NCBI RefSeq assembly: GCF_000820505.1 | Contig: NZ_JWJD01000003.1 | Location: 402,411 to 466,410, forward strand | Reading direction: 5' to 3' | Source of the DNA: Geoalkalibacter ferrihydriticus DSM 17813 | Lineage (GTDB): Bacteria > Desulfobacterota > Desulfuromonadia > Desulfuromonadales > Geoalkalibacteraceae | Length of the DNA stretch: 64,000 bases | Shown: piece by piece, positions 46,101-55,695 of the stretch | Layout of the letters: every line of letters begins with the position of its first letter | Position numbering within the stretch: the stretch's first letter is position 1 | Made by a program: the position numbers and the translations under genes | The notes under the pieces: generated by a model | What the model was told of the DNA's origin: nothing | What the model saw: only the letters and a program-made list of their open reading frames with translations | Database searches by the model: none

Positions 46101-49100
46101 CAGCACCTCCTGGCTTTGGAACCAGGCCATTTCAAAGGCACGCTCAACAAAGTGCCGATCACAATATTCTTCCAGCAACGCCAGGGCGCCATCACGGGTG
46201 CCCGCGACCCCGGAGATGATCTGCACGGTCGCGGATTCGTCGGGTCCCAGGGTCAGGGTGCGGCGAATCGCCACAATGGGATCGAGCACCGGACCATCTG
46301 TGTTCGACAACCGCGAACGGTGATCACGGCTGTCGACGGCCACCGGGTTAGCCGCGGTTCGCCCGCGTCCGATAAATTTGGCGCGATCCGTCTCGTAAGA
46401 GGGCTCGTCGCTGAGCGCGCCCGGGGCGGCCAGCAGGTGAAACATCCAGGGTGGCTTCTCTCCCGGGGTGCGGCAGCGGCGCGTGCAGAGGATTGCCTGG
46501 CGCTCGGGCAGGATTTCGGTTTGTACGAACAGGTTGCTGAACGAGCGATGGGCCAGGTCGGCGTTGAGTGGAGCCAACACCACCTCGGCGTAACTGGTCA
46601 GCTCGATATGGCGGGTCCGGGACGACTGGTTGGTGAGCGTGACCCGGCGAATTTCCACATCGTCCTCGGGGGAGACACTGATTTCGGTGTGTGCATCAAT
46701 CCCTTGGTCGTGCCGCCGGTATTCAGCGCGCCCCTGGACGAAGATCGCTTCATAATGCTCGGCTTTGCGCCGGGTCGGTTGATAAGCGGTGGACCAATAG
46801 CGCCCCGAGTCGCAGTCGCGCAGGTAAATAAAGGATCCCCAACCATCGCAGGTGGCATCCTCGCGCCAGCGGGTGACGGCCAGGTCGCGCCAGCGGCTGT
46901 AGCCGCCGCCTGCATGGGTCGCCATGACGTGGTAGTTGCCGTTGGATAACAGATGAATTTCCGGAGCCGGCGTGTTCAGGTCGGTAAAGACGCGCATGAT
47001 CTCGCCGGTCTCTTCGACAGGGTGCGCGGCGGCGCTCACTTCGGCCGCGTGGGGGTACACCGTCGCCACCTTTTTCGGTACCCGTTCCTGCAGCAGCAAC
47101 TCGGTCGCCTTTAATATGGGGTCGGACATGAAGCGGCGCTGCATCGGCTGGTTAAGCAGGACATGGGCAAAGGCCAGCAGGCTCATCCCCTGATGATGGG
47201 CCATGAAGGAGCGCACAACGACGTGATTTTTACCCCGCGGCACCCGCGACGGGGTGTAATCGATTGCTTCGTAGAACCCATAGCCGCCCTGAAAATTCTG
47301 ACTCGCCAGCGTCTGCAAGTTGCGGCAGGCGGCCTGCGGCATCACCATCAGCGCCAGCGCGCTGGCATAGGGCGCGATGACCAGATCCTCGCCCAGCCCA
47401 CGCTTGAAACCGAGCCCCGGCACGCCAAAGGCGCGATATTGATAGATCTGGTGCATATCGGTGAGGTTATAGCACGACTCGGAAATACCCCAGGGCACGG
47501 CGCGTTGCCGGCCGTATTCGATTTGACGCGACACCGCGGCTTTGCAGGTCTGCTCCAGCAAGGTATTGGGGTAGCTCGGCATGATCAACTGGGGCATGAG
47601 GTACTCGAACATCGAGCCGCTCCAGGAAATCAGACTGACGTCGCCGCCATGACTGGTCAGCAGACGACCGAGGGAGAACCAATGCTTCTGGGGAACCTGC
47701 CCCTCGGCGATGAGCAGAAAACTGGCCAGGCGTGCTTCGGAGGCCAACAGATCGTAACAGGCCGCATCGCGGCGGCGTTCCCCGACGTCGTAACCGATGC
47801 AGAGCAGACCCCGCGAGCTATTGTAGAGAAAGTTAAATTCCATCGCCGCCAGTTCGCCGCAGCGCTGCATCAGATCGTCGATGGTTTTGAGCCGCTTGAT
47901 TGCGGCCAGCGACCGCGTACTCGTGCCGGCCGGGCCACCCGTCGCCAGTTCCGAGAGCTTCGGGATGCCAACAAACCGCTGCGACTCAGGCAGCAGTGAG
48001 CGCAGCTCATCGCGCAGGGCGTGGACTTGCCGATCGAAGGCCTGCGCCCAGGAGGTGAGTTCGCCATCAAGATCCAAATCCGCCGGCAACCAGGCCAGCA
48101 ACTCCCCGCCCAGGCGCTGAATTTCATCCAGCAAACGCTCGGCGTCGTCCAGGGTCTGGGGCGGCCCGTTCAGGGTGCCGGCGGAGAGTCTGTTCTGAAG
48201 CGCGTGGATCTTTTCCGCCAGGGCCGGGGCGGGCACTGCGGGCAGATGCTCGGCAAGCACCTCCAGGGTGTCCTGTAAGCCCGCGAAGGCCTGGTTGGAG
48301 AGCACCGGCTGGTCTTTCAACTCGGCCAATCCCGCCTGCAGGGTGAGCAGGCTGCCGACCAGATTGCCGCTGTCCACCGAAGAAATGTATTGCGGGCGCA
48401 ACGGCTCGAGGGTGCGTGTGTCGTACCAGTTGTAAAAATGGCCATGATAGCGTTCCATCTTTTCCATGGTCGCCAGGGTGTTTTCGGTCAAGCGCAGGCA
48501 TTCTCCGGCGCTGATAAAACCAAAATCACAGGCGCTCAGGTTGGCCAGCAGCGCCATGCCGATGTTGGTGGGCGAGGTTCGCCGGGCGACGCCTTGTGCA
48601 GGATATTCCTGGACATTGTCAGGGGGCAGCCAGTTGTCCTCGGGGCCGACGAAGTCCGCGAAATAGCGCCAGGTTCGCCGGGCCGAGGCGTGCAGGAAGG
48701 TCCGCTGCGCCGCGCTCAGGTCGGGCGCCGGCTCCACCAGCGGCCGGCTGAGCCACCATCCGACCAGAGGTGAGACCAGCCACAACAACAAAACCGGCGT
48801 CGCAAACAGCCATTGCACCGGCGGGAGAAGCCAGGCCAGCGCCATCCCCAGCAGCACCGCAAGCAACGGACCGATCCACATTTCAACAACAAAATCGGCC
48901 GGCGTGTGGCGCCTGTTGCGGCGGGCATAAGACGGCAGTTGCCAGAGCAGCAAGCCGCGCCGCGTGAATAGCATCCGCACCCCCGAACGCCCGATCGCAT
49001 CGAGGGCAATCAGCGCATCGTAGGGCAACAGGATCAAGCTCAGTAAAGCCAGCAGCAGCGGGCGTCCCGCGGATCTGCCGGTCAGATTCAGATGCAGCAG

Positions 49101-51743
49101 CCAGGAGCGGTCCCGGGGCTTGCGGAGCAATTCGATGCCGGCGGCAAGCAGGGTCGGCAAGCAGATCAGCGTTACCACCAGCAGGGACCAGAACCACGCC
49201 GGCCCCGGACCCACAAGCCAGCCCGCGATCAGCACCGCCAGCAGTGACGGCGGGACCAGGCTGCGGCGCAGGTTGTCGAACAGCTTCCACACCGACAGCG
49301 CACTTAAGGGGTTGGGTTGCCGCTGCCCTGGTGCGCCATGGGGCCCTCTCGGCCCTGGGACACGGGGCAGCAACCAGCCCGCCAACTGCCAGTCGCCGCG
49401 GATCCAGCGGTGGCGCCGGCTGGCCTCCATGGTGTAGCTGGCGGGATGTTCTTCAATCAGGTCGACATCGGTCACCAGTGCCGAGCGCGCATAGCCGCTT
49501 TCCAGCAGGTCGTGACTGAGAATGAGATTCTCTGGAAAACGCCCATCGACGGCCTGCCGAAAGGCGTCCACATCGTAGATGCCCTTGCCGATGAATGAGC
49601 CCTCGCCGAAAATATCCTGATAGACATCCGACACCTCGCGGGTATAGGGATCAATGCCCGCATCGCCCACGAACAGCTTGGTGAAGCGCGACTGGCCGGC
49701 ACTGGTCAGGCTGATCGAAGCGCGCGGTTGGAGGATTGCAAAGCCTTCGACAATGCGGCCTTTGCCGGCATCGTAATCCGGTCGATTAAGAGGATGGGCC
49801 AGGTTGCCGACCAGGGTGCGAGCCGCATCGCGCGGCAACTGGGTGTCGGTATCGAGGGTGATGACATACTGGATCGACCCCAGAATGGATGGGTCGCCGA
49901 CGATCTCCGAGAAGGCGTCGTGCGCCTCGCCCCGGAGGCGGGCATTGAACTGCTCCAGCTTGCCGCGCTTGCGCTCATAGCCCATCCACACCCGTTCCAC
50001 CGAATTCCACAGTCGGGGCCGATGGAACAGGTAGAAGATGTTTGGGCGATCCTCGCGGTAGGTTGCATTGAGCGCCTCAACCGCGCTGCGCGCGTAAGCA
50101 AGCAAAGCCGCGTCTTGCGGCAGCGTTTGCTCGGCAGCATCGTGAAAATCGGTCAACAAGGCAAAAAACAGATTGGCATCGCGATTGCCGAGATAGCGGA
50201 TTTCCAGGGCTTCAAGCAGATCGTCGACGTCCTGTGGTCTGGCCAGCAGAGTGGGAACAATCACCATGGTGCGATGGTTGTCGGGGATTCCTTTGGAAAA
50301 ATCGAGTCGTGGCAACACGCGCGGCGGCAGAACGAGGGTCGCCAGCAGATTCACCAGCGCAATGGCCAGAGCCGACGTTCCGATAACCAGCGGTGGTGCC
50401 AACAGCCAGACCCGCCAGTCCCCGGGATCGAATCCGACCGCGGCGAACACGCCTGCGGTCAACAGCAGGCTGAGCATCAGGATGGGACCGAGATACAGCA
50501 GGAGGCACCGCCGCCGGCCCGCCCGGCCGACCCGGCATTTCAGCGACAACCGGTAGCCGACGGCACGCTCCAGCAGCGGCCGTCCCTGATCGATGAGGTA
50601 GTAGCCGACATGCGCGGTGCGGTCGCTGCTGCTAGACTTCTGGGCAGCCGTCTGCGCCAGGCCGATGGCGGCGCGGGTCACCTCCAGCTCACTGCACGTA
50701 CTGTCCCGGGCCAGGTCTTCGATCACATGCCGGTAGCGATCCCGGGTGGCGAAGTCCTGGTCGGCGTGCAGCCCTGACGGATCCTCACCCAGGGCCTGTT
50801 CGACGACACTGAGCGATTCGACGAACTCCCGCCAATCCATGGCGTCGATGAAACGCAGGCTGCCGATGCTGTTGGCGATTGAGATCTGGTTGGCAGCGGC
50901 GGTGCGGCTGGCGGCCGCCGACAGCTGGGTAGCCGTCACGCCCTGTTCAAGCAGTTTCTGCTCAACCCAGGTTTGAACGAAGGCCATCGCGGGCCCCTGG
51001 GCCTGGAGCCGGGAGTAAAATTCCTCAACAAACGGCGCGGTCAGCGGCACATCGGCATTGGCAAACTCGGCCAGCAGTTGGATCAGCTGTTTCGGATCCC
51101 TCTCAGCTGCTGCGAGCATGCGGTCTGCCCAAGTGATGGCCGTATCGAGATCCTCCCGCCGATGGGCAATCCGCAGCCCGACACGGCTCAGATTTTCCAA
51201 CAACGCCAGTTGCAGCATGATCGGAAACGCCCACAATTCACCGATTTTTAAAGGCTCAATCTGTTGGTAAGAACTAAGGAGCTGGGTGGTGTTGTCTTGA
51301 TCGACGCGACCATCCATGTGCGAGATCAGCTGTAAAGCGATGTCGTAGATGCGCGGGAACCCGGCGGACGGATCATCCTTCAAACACGGCAACTGCCGGC
51401 TGTAGCCACGGGGCAGATGCCGACGCGCCAGCCCGATCTGTTGTTCGATGAGATAAAAATTGTCGAGTAGCCAGGCTTCTGCCGGTATGATCCGCTGCCC
51501 CGGTGTGGCGGCGATCACGACGTCATGCGCCGCCATCAGAACGCGGGCATTGTCGTCCAGCCGTGGCAGCAAACGATCCGCTCCCGGAGACGGATCCAGG
51601 CGATGCCGGCGCGCCAGCGTCTGACCATGACGTTTGAGTTGCTCAAGGCTGAACAGCTCCGATCGCAGCAACTCCGTTTCCCGGTCAGGCCGCAGCACAT
51701 GGTGGGCGCGGGACGTATATTTCGATATTTTCGTCGTTATCAC
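43128..51743 (-). CDS. Cyclic beta-1,2-glucan synthase (ChvB/NdvB type)
   Basis: A 2871-residue inner-membrane enzyme that builds, sizes and cyclises beta-1,2-glucans. The family-type order is visible: N-terminal cytoplasmic part with the protein-primed initiation region, membrane helices near 410-470, GT84 glycosyltransferase (about 490-800) with ITLDTDTQLPRD near 628 and RRHRWIRGDWQ near 778, more helices (820-1010), a glycoamylase-like domain (about 1300-1520, SWSGSMFEYLMPQL), two super-sandwich carbohydrate-binding regions (near 1590 and 2070) and a GH94 phosphorylase domain whose catalytic Asp lies in GCGDWNDGMNM near 2553. The length matches rhizobial enzymes. It starts with GTG after GAGGAG. 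The permease gene lies 52 bases upstream in the same direction. No transporter ChvA/NdvA is present. Confidence 0.93.
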   Translation of the reverse strand: MITTKISKYTSRAHHVLRPDRETELLRSELFSLEQLKRHGQTLARRHRLDPSPGADRLLPRLDDNARVLMAAHDVVIAATPGQRIIPAEAWLLDNFYLIEQQIGLARRHLPRGYSRQLPCLKDDPSAGFPRIYDIALQLISHMDGRVDQDNTTQLLSSYQQIEPLKIGELWAFPIMLQLALLENLSRVGLRIAHRREDLDTAITWADRMLAAAERDPKQLIQLLAEFANADVPLTAPFVEEFYSRLQAQGPAMAFVQTWVEQKLLEQGVTATQLSAAASRTAAANQISIANSIGSLRFIDAMDWREFVESLSVVEQALGEDPSGLHADQDFATRDRYRHVIEDLARDSTCSELEVTRAAIGLAQTAAQKSSSSDRTAHVGYYLIDQGRPLLERAVGYRLSLKCRVGRAGRRRCLLLYLGPILMLSLLLTAGVFAAVGFDPGDWRVWLLAPPLVIGTSALAIALVNLLATLVLPPRVLPRLDFSKGIPDNHRTMVIVPTLLARPQDVDDLLEALEIRYLGNRDANLFFALLTDFHDAAEQTLPQDAALLAYARSAVEALNATYREDRPNIFYLFHRPRLWNSVERVWMGYERKRGKLEQFNARLRGEAHDAFSEIVGDPSILGSIQYVITLDTDTQLPRDAARTLVGNLAHPLNRPDYDAGKGRIVEGFAILQPRASISLTSAGQSRFTKLFVGDAGIDPYTREVSDVYQDIFGEGSFIGKGIYDVDAFRQAVDGRFPENLILSHDLLESGYARSALVTDVDLIEEHPASYTMEASRRHRWIRGDWQLAGWLLPRVPGPRGPHGAPGQRQPNPLSALSVWKLFDNLRRSLVPPSLLAVLIAGWLVGPGPAWFWSLLVVTLICLPTLLAAGIELLRKPRDRSWLLHLNLTGRSAGRPLLLALLSLILLPYDALIALDAIGRSGVRMLFTRRGLLLWQLPSYARRNRRHTPADFVVEMWIGPLLAVLLGMALAWLLPPVQWLFATPVLLLWLVSPLVGWWLSRPLVEPAPDLSAAQRTFLHASARRTWRYFADFVGPEDNWLPPDNVQEYPAQGVARRTSPTNIGMALLANLSACDFGFISAGECLRLTENTLATMEKMERYHGHFYNWYDTRTLEPLRPQYISSVDSGNLVGSLLTLQAGLAELKDQPVLSNQAFAGLQDTLEVLAEHLPAVPAPALAEKIHALQNRLSAGTLNGPPQTLDDAERLLDEIQRLGGELLAWLPADLDLDGELTSWAQAFDRQVHALRDELRSLLPESQRFVGIPKLSELATGGPAGTSTRSLAAIKRLKTIDDLMQRCGELAAMEFNFLYNSSRGLLCIGYDVGERRRDAACYDLLASEARLASFLLIAEGQVPQKHWFSLGRLLTSHGGDVSLISWSGSMFEYLMPQLIMPSYPNTLLEQTCKAAVSRQIEYGRQRAVPWGISESCYNLTDMHQIYQYRAFGVPGLGFKRGLGEDLVIAPYASALALMVMPQAACRNLQTLASQNFQGGYGFYEAIDYTPSRVPRGKNHVVVRSFMAHHQGMSLLAFAHVLLNQPMQRRFMSDPILKATELLLQERVPKKVATVYPHAAEVSAAAHPVEETGEIMRVFTDLNTPAPEIHLLSNGNYHVMATHAGGGYSRWRDLAVTRWREDATCDGWGSFIYLRDCDSGRYWSTAYQPTRRKAEHYEAIFVQGRAEYRRHDQGIDAHTEISVSPEDDVEIRRVTLTNQSSRTRHIELTSYAEVVLAPLNADLAHRSFSNLFVQTEILPERQAILCTRRCRTPGEKPPWMFHLLAAPGALSDEPSYETDRAKFIGRGRTAANPVAVDSRDHRSRLSNTDGPVLDPIVAIRRTLTLGPDESATVQIISGVAGTRDGALALLEEYCDRHFVERAFEMAWFQSQEVLRHLGITEAEAQRYGRLATSVVFSNALRRAAPDVIARNQLGQSGLWRFAISGDLPIVLLTIGDLNRIELVKQVLHAHAYWRMKGLAADLVIVNEDFSGYRAELQDQIMGLINTGPEAQMLNQPGGVFVRRAEELSEDERVLLQTVARVVYKDSVATLVEQVERRVSPERVSDGLEPVQQPAAEPVQPLLPRERIFCNGLGGFTPDGREYVVTLEPGQNTPAPWANVIASPHIGTVVSESGSAYTWVDNAHEFRLSTWHNDPLSDSSGEALYIRDEETGAFWSPTPLPAPGRNGYVCRHGFGYSIFEHFEAGIVSELCTYVAMDAPVKFLVVKLRNQSRRPRSLSLTGYWELVLGEWRHANLMHIVTETDPHSGALLARNAYGRECGNRVVFAQVSEPERSVSGSRSELIGRNGSLSNPAAMGRKRLSNRTGAGLDPCAAVQTRIELAEGQEREIVFIFGAAENADQARHLIQQFGGTAGAWQALEAVWEHWSRTLGAVQVETPDPALDVLANGWLVYQTISCRLWARSGYYQSGGAYGFRDQLQDTMALLHTTPWLAREQLLRCASRQFPQGDVQHWWHPPGGQGVRTHFSDDYLWLPYATCRYVKTTGDTGILDEVVPFLEGRLLNPEEEAYYDQPQRSSETASLYEHCVRSINHGLRFGEHQLPLMGCGDWNDGMNMVGHEGKGESVWLAWFLYENLRLFADLARGRNDIAFADLCCEQAERLRGNIEAHAWDGAWYRRAWFDDGTPLGSSVNDECRIDSISQSWAVISQGGDPGRARQAMDALDKRLVRRDAQLIQLLTPPFDQSELEPGYIKGYVPGVRENGGQYTHAAIWATMAFALLGERERAWELYAMLNPVNHGHEPQEIARYKVEPYVMCADIYAVPPHTGRGGWTWYTGAAGWMYQLTVETLLGLHLEVDQLRIAPCIPVHWPAYKVRYRYRETMYHLTIRNVVEATTPGQRIILDGVVIEGETIPLVDDRRDHQIEVALG

Positions 51744-51795
51744 ATGCTCCTCAGTTCATTTCGCGGTCGATACCGCACCAAGTCGAACAGCCCGG

Positions 51796-52995
51796 CTACT
51801 TTTCGGACAATGCATCTTTCGCCAGCGAATCCAGGTCAGCATCGGTAACCGACGGCAGATAGCGCTTTCGATACAGCTCGTCGTGAATGATAATCACGAC
51901 GGCGACCAGAGGTGTCGCGACCAGAACCCCCAGCACTCCGAAGGCGGCCACGCATAAAAGCATGGAAAAGATCACCGCCAAGGGATGCATTTTCATGCCT
52001 TGCGCCATGATGAACGGGGTGATCACATTGTTCTCCAGGGCTTGGACTACGAGGTAGGCGAGCAAGACCCACAATGGGGTCATTCCCCCTTGGCCAAGAG
52101 CTAACAGGATGGCCGGTATGGCGGCGAGGATCGGCCCCAGAAGGGGAACCGCTTCCAGAAGACCCGCGATCAGCCCGAGAACCAGCGCGTCCTTGAATCC
52201 GAAAATCGGCCACATGAGCATAAAAACCAGCAGGCCGACCGTCAGCATTCCCAGCAACGTCATCCCGACCCACCTGGGCACAAATTCTCCAATCCGTTGT
52301 ACGATGCGCAGGGTCTGTTCGTGGTGGCGCTCGGGCACCAGGGAGAAAATGCCCCGAAAGATCGGCCGCGGATTCATCAGTGTAAAGGCCACACCGAAAA
52401 AAACCGTCACCAAAACAACCAGGATCTGAGCCGTGTTGACCGCAACCGCCGTGAAGCTGCCGACCACCCCCTGGAGCATTGCGCTCAAATTGGAACGAAG
52501 CGATCCAGCCTCCTTTGTCGGTTCAGGCGGTGGCGCTTCGGCGATCTGTCGCGCAGCTTCAAGATCACCTTCTTGCGCCTCGGTCCAGGACCTTTCACTG
52601 ATGACTTCGGCCTGGAGTTTTTTCTCGGAAAGCTCCGCCTGCTGTTCCATTTTAATCAGGGGTTTTTGGAGACGTTCCCAGTATGCGGGTAACTGTTCCG
52701 AAAGCTCCGTCACTGAGTCCTTCATGGGTCCGAAGAACGCCCAGCCGGTGAAGGCAACAATCCCAACGAGCATTACCACGATCAGTCCCGTCGCACTTCT
52801 TCGCCCACCCCACAGCCCCCGCATCCAGTATATGACCGGATTCACGGCTAGAGAAATCAGCATAATCAGCAGAAACGACAACAGAATGGGTGACAGCAGC
52901 CGGAACGACTGGACAAAAACAAAAAACGCCGCACCTAAAAATATATAGAAAGATATTGAGCGAGGTTTTGCCTCTGACCTGGGGTCGTTTGTCAT
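51796..52995 (-). CDS. AI-2E (PerM) family permease
   Basis: A 399-residue inner-membrane protein with about seven helices. After two N-terminal helices comes a soluble segment (about 85-165) that is unusually acidic and Pro-rich near its end (APPPEPTKE). The family core is GLLEAVPLLGPILAAIPAILLAL near 275, then LVVQALENNVITPFIMAQ. AI-2E proteins export autoinducer-2 in some species and act as Na+/H+ antiporters in others. Here it stands 52 bases before the glucan synthase gene, so osmotic stress or glucan export is a possible context. The 233 bases upstream (52996-53228) hold repeat copy 2 and probably the promoter. Confidence 0.87.
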   Translation of the reverse strand: MTNDPRSEAKPRSISFYIFLGAAFFVFVQSFRLLSPILLSFLLIMLISLAVNPVIYWMRGLWGGRRSATGLIVVMLVGIVAFTGWAFFGPMKDSVTELSEQLPAYWERLQKPLIKMEQQAELSEKKLQAEVISERSWTEAQEGDLEAARQIAEAPPPEPTKEAGSLRSNLSAMLQGVVGSFTAVAVNTAQILVVLVTVFFGVAFTLMNPRPIFRGIFSLVPERHHEQTLRIVQRIGEFVPRWVGMTLLGMLTVGLLVFMLMWPIFGFKDALVLGLIAGLLEAVPLLGPILAAIPAILLALGQGGMTPLWVLLAYLVVQALENNVITPFIMAQGMKMHPLAVIFSMLLCVAAFGVLGVLVATPLVAVVIIIHDELYRKRYLPSVTDADLDSLAKDALSEK

Positions 52996-53179
52996 GACAT
53001 TTTTCCCGATGTGATCTTATTGCCTGACGTTCCTGTAACTTTTCCCAAGCTTTGCCGAGGGGATATTTTCAAAAAATAATCGCAACGAACGTGCCGGCAG
53101 AGTATGACCGGTGCTGTAAGCGCAGCCCTTTGAAAACAAAAAGAAAAAACGAATGAGAGTGGGGCGGGGGGCGAGGAAA

Positions 53180-53223
53180 GCCGTCAGCGGCGGCCGTCAT
53201 AATTGGCATATCCGTTTGATATG
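53180..53223. repeat. Dispersed repeat, copy 2
   Basis: See copy 1 at 43045-43088. This copy ends five bases from the 3' end of the RND permease gene. The core contains TTGGCATA, reminiscent of a sigma-54 -24 box, but the -12 box is absent in copy 1 and mis-spaced here. Confidence 0.65.
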
Positions 53224-53228
53224 ACGGG

Positions 53229-55643
53229 TCAGAGTGGAGGGGAATCTTTCGTATTTAACGGCGGATGGCGAGTTTTCGCGCCATCTTGATCCCCTCGATG
53301 CTTGGGAATGGAACATCCTGAGGGTTTCTCTCTGTGTGGCAGCAGCCAGGCTGCCAGAGCCGGAAGCAGGAACAGGGCGCCGAGCATGTTGACGATAAAG
53401 AGAAAAGTCAAAAGAATCCCCATATCCGCCTGGAATTTAAGCGGCGAAAAAATCCAGGTGGCGACCCCGATCGCCAGGGTGACGCCCGTAAAAGCCACGC
53501 CGTTGCCGGTGATCGCCAAGGTGTGCAGATAGGCATTTTCCAGGGAACGTCCTTCATCGAGATAACTGCGCAGGCGGCTGAAAATATAGATGCCGTAGTC
53601 GACCCCCACACCCACGCCGAGAGCAACCACGGGAAGGGTAGAAACCTTGAGGCCAATTTCCAGAAGGCTCATCAGGGCATAGGTAAGAATGGATACCAGC
53701 GCCAGGGGCAGGATGATACACAGAACGGCACGCCAGGAGCGAAACTGGACGAAGCACAACAGAATGACCGCTGAGAACACGCACAGCAAAATGGGATACT
53801 GCGCCGCGGCGACCAACTCGTTGGTGGCGGCCATCACCCCGATGTTGCCGGTGGCCAGACGATAGCTGACTTCGGGATGGGCCAGGGTTTCGCGGAAGTC
53901 CTTGACTTCGGAGACGATGCGCTCAATGGTGCCGGCTTTGTGATCTTCGGTAAACACCATGACCGGCATGACGCTGCAATTTGGATTGAGCAACCCGGTG
54001 GCGGTCGGCACGTAGCCGACCGCCTGCACCATGGTGGTCGGGTTGCGGGGCAACACCCGCCATTTGAGGCTGCCTTCGTTCCAGCCGGCGTTGATCACCT
54101 TGGCAACACCCGGCAGGCTCACCACCGACTGGACTCCTTCGACATTTTGCATGTGCCAGGCAAAGTAATCGATATTGGTCATAATGTCGTAATCCATGCA
54201 GCCTTCGGAGCGCGTTTCGGTGATAACCGACAGGGTATCGATACCGATGGCGAAATTTTCGGTGATCACTTCGCTGTCCTGATTGTAACGCGAGTCCTGT
54301 CGCAACTCTGGAACCCCGCTATGCATGTCGCCAATCTGAATATCGGACGCTTTCCACAGCCCCACGCCCAATAAAACGAGCGATACACCGATGATTGCCG
54401 CGGCGGGCTTACGGCGCGTTGCTTTGGAAAAGAAATGCCAGTAGGGCCGCAGATCTTGCGTCTGCTCCGCGACGCGTGAATGGTATCCCTCATCGAAATG
54501 GACATAGGACAGCAGCACCGGCAGCAGCAAAAGATTGGTCAGAATGATGACCGCCACCCCGAGACTGGCGGTCACGGCCATCTCCTGAATCACTTGCACG
54601 TCAATCAGGCTGATGGTCACAAAGCCGATGGTATCACTGACCAGAGCGATGGTTCCGGGAATGACCAACTGGCGAAAGCTGGTGCGCGCGGCGTCCATAG
54701 CGCTTGCGCCGGTGCGAAGCGCAGCGGTATTGGCGGTGATCATCTGCACGCCGTGGCTTACCGCGATGGCAAAGATGAGAAAGGGCACGAGCAGCCCCAT
54801 GGGATCGATTCCGTAACCGAGTAGCGGAAGCAGCCCGAGCTGCCAGATGACTGCAATCAGCGAACAGCCGATCGGCACCAGGGTCAATCGGAAGGAGCGG
54901 GTATAGAAAAAAACCAGGACCGAGGTGATGGCTAACGCCACAAAAAAGAACAGGACGATGCGCGTTGCACCCTCTGCTATGTCGCTGACCACCTTGGCAA
55001 AGCCGATGATGTGGACATCGACGGTGTCACTTTGGTAGGGGGCGCGAATCTGCTCCTCGAGCAGGCGCCCCACGGCAATATAATCAAGGCGCTCTCCGGT
55101 AATGGGGTCGACATCGAGAAGCTGTGCGCTGATGATCGCCCCGGAAAAATCGCCGGCCACCAGGCGTCCCAGAATGCCTGCTTTGAGTATGTTTTGGCGA
55201 ACCTGCTCAAGCCCTTCGGTTGTCGGTTGAAAATCGGCGGGAACGACGTTGCCGCCGGAAATACCGTCCTCCACCACCTCAGTGAAGCGCACGTTGGGTG
55301 TGAAAATGGAAGAGACCTGCGCGCGATCAACACCAGGGATGAAAAAAACGTCGGCGGTGGCCTGTTCAAGCGTTCCAAAGAATTCCGGAGTGAAGATGTC
55401 GCCGTCTTTGGCTATCAGGGCAATCAGAATCCGGTTGGCGCCGCCGAATTCCCGCTCATATTCGACAAAGGTCTGCATGTACTCGTGCTTGAGTGGCAGC
55501 AGCTTGGCGAACCCCGCATCAATGCGCAGGTGGGTCGCCGACCAGGCCATGAGCACGGTGAGAACGACAAAGAAGGCGATAATCCAGATACGCGCGCCAA
55601 AGATCAGATTTTCAAGGCGGCGAGTGATGGAACCTTTTTTCAT
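53229..55643 (-). CDS. RND/MMPL-superfamily permease
   Basis: An 804-residue inner-membrane exporter. One N-terminal helix (about 17-37) precedes a large periplasmic domain (to about 225); helices then cluster at 226-390, followed by a second periplasmic domain and five more helices (about 630-770), ending LFLLPALAAWLLPHREKP. This is the two-fold RND repeat in the shorter MMPL/HpnN-like form, without the usual AcrB-type funnel length. It closes a cluster with DUF1302, DUF1329 and YCF48-type proteins, so it probably moves a lipid or other hydrophobic compound towards the outer membrane; the cargo is unknown. Confidence 0.85.
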   Translation of the reverse strand: MKKGSITRRLENLIFGARIWIIAFFVVLTVLMAWSATHLRIDAGFAKLLPLKHEYMQTFVEYEREFGGANRILIALIAKDGDIFTPEFFGTLEQATADVFFIPGVDRAQVSSIFTPNVRFTEVVEDGISGGNVVPADFQPTTEGLEQVRQNILKAGILGRLVAGDFSGAIISAQLLDVDPITGERLDYIAVGRLLEEQIRAPYQSDTVDVHIIGFAKVVSDIAEGATRIVLFFFVALAITSVLVFFYTRSFRLTLVPIGCSLIAVIWQLGLLPLLGYGIDPMGLLVPFLIFAIAVSHGVQMITANTAALRTGASAMDAARTSFRQLVIPGTIALVSDTIGFVTISLIDVQVIQEMAVTASLGVAVIILTNLLLLPVLLSYVHFDEGYHSRVAEQTQDLRPYWHFFSKATRRKPAAAIIGVSLVLLGVGLWKASDIQIGDMHSGVPELRQDSRYNQDSEVITENFAIGIDTLSVITETRSEGCMDYDIMTNIDYFAWHMQNVEGVQSVVSLPGVAKVINAGWNEGSLKWRVLPRNPTTMVQAVGYVPTATGLLNPNCSVMPVMVFTEDHKAGTIERIVSEVKDFRETLAHPEVSYRLATGNIGVMAATNELVAAAQYPILLCVFSAVILLCFVQFRSWRAVLCIILPLALVSILTYALMSLLEIGLKVSTLPVVALGVGVGVDYGIYIFSRLRSYLDEGRSLENAYLHTLAITGNGVAFTGVTLAIGVATWIFSPLKFQADMGILLTFLFIVNMLGALFLLPALAAWLLPHREKPSGCSIPKHRGDQDGAKTRHPPLNTKDSPPL

Positions 55644-55695
55644 TCACGAAACTCCAGGAAACGAAAACGAATGCAAATGACCTGCATATTTTCAG

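Noticed and set aside
43086-50777. Several long plus-strand frames opposite the glucan synthase gene
   Set aside because: They are anti-sense shadows in GC-rich DNA; the minus-strand product has a continuous, family-typical domain order.
53205-53221. Sigma-54 promoter in the dispersed repeat
   Set aside because: TTGGCATA fits a -24 box, but the -12 element is mis-spaced here and missing in the other copy, and the orientation points into the 3' end of a minus-strand gene.
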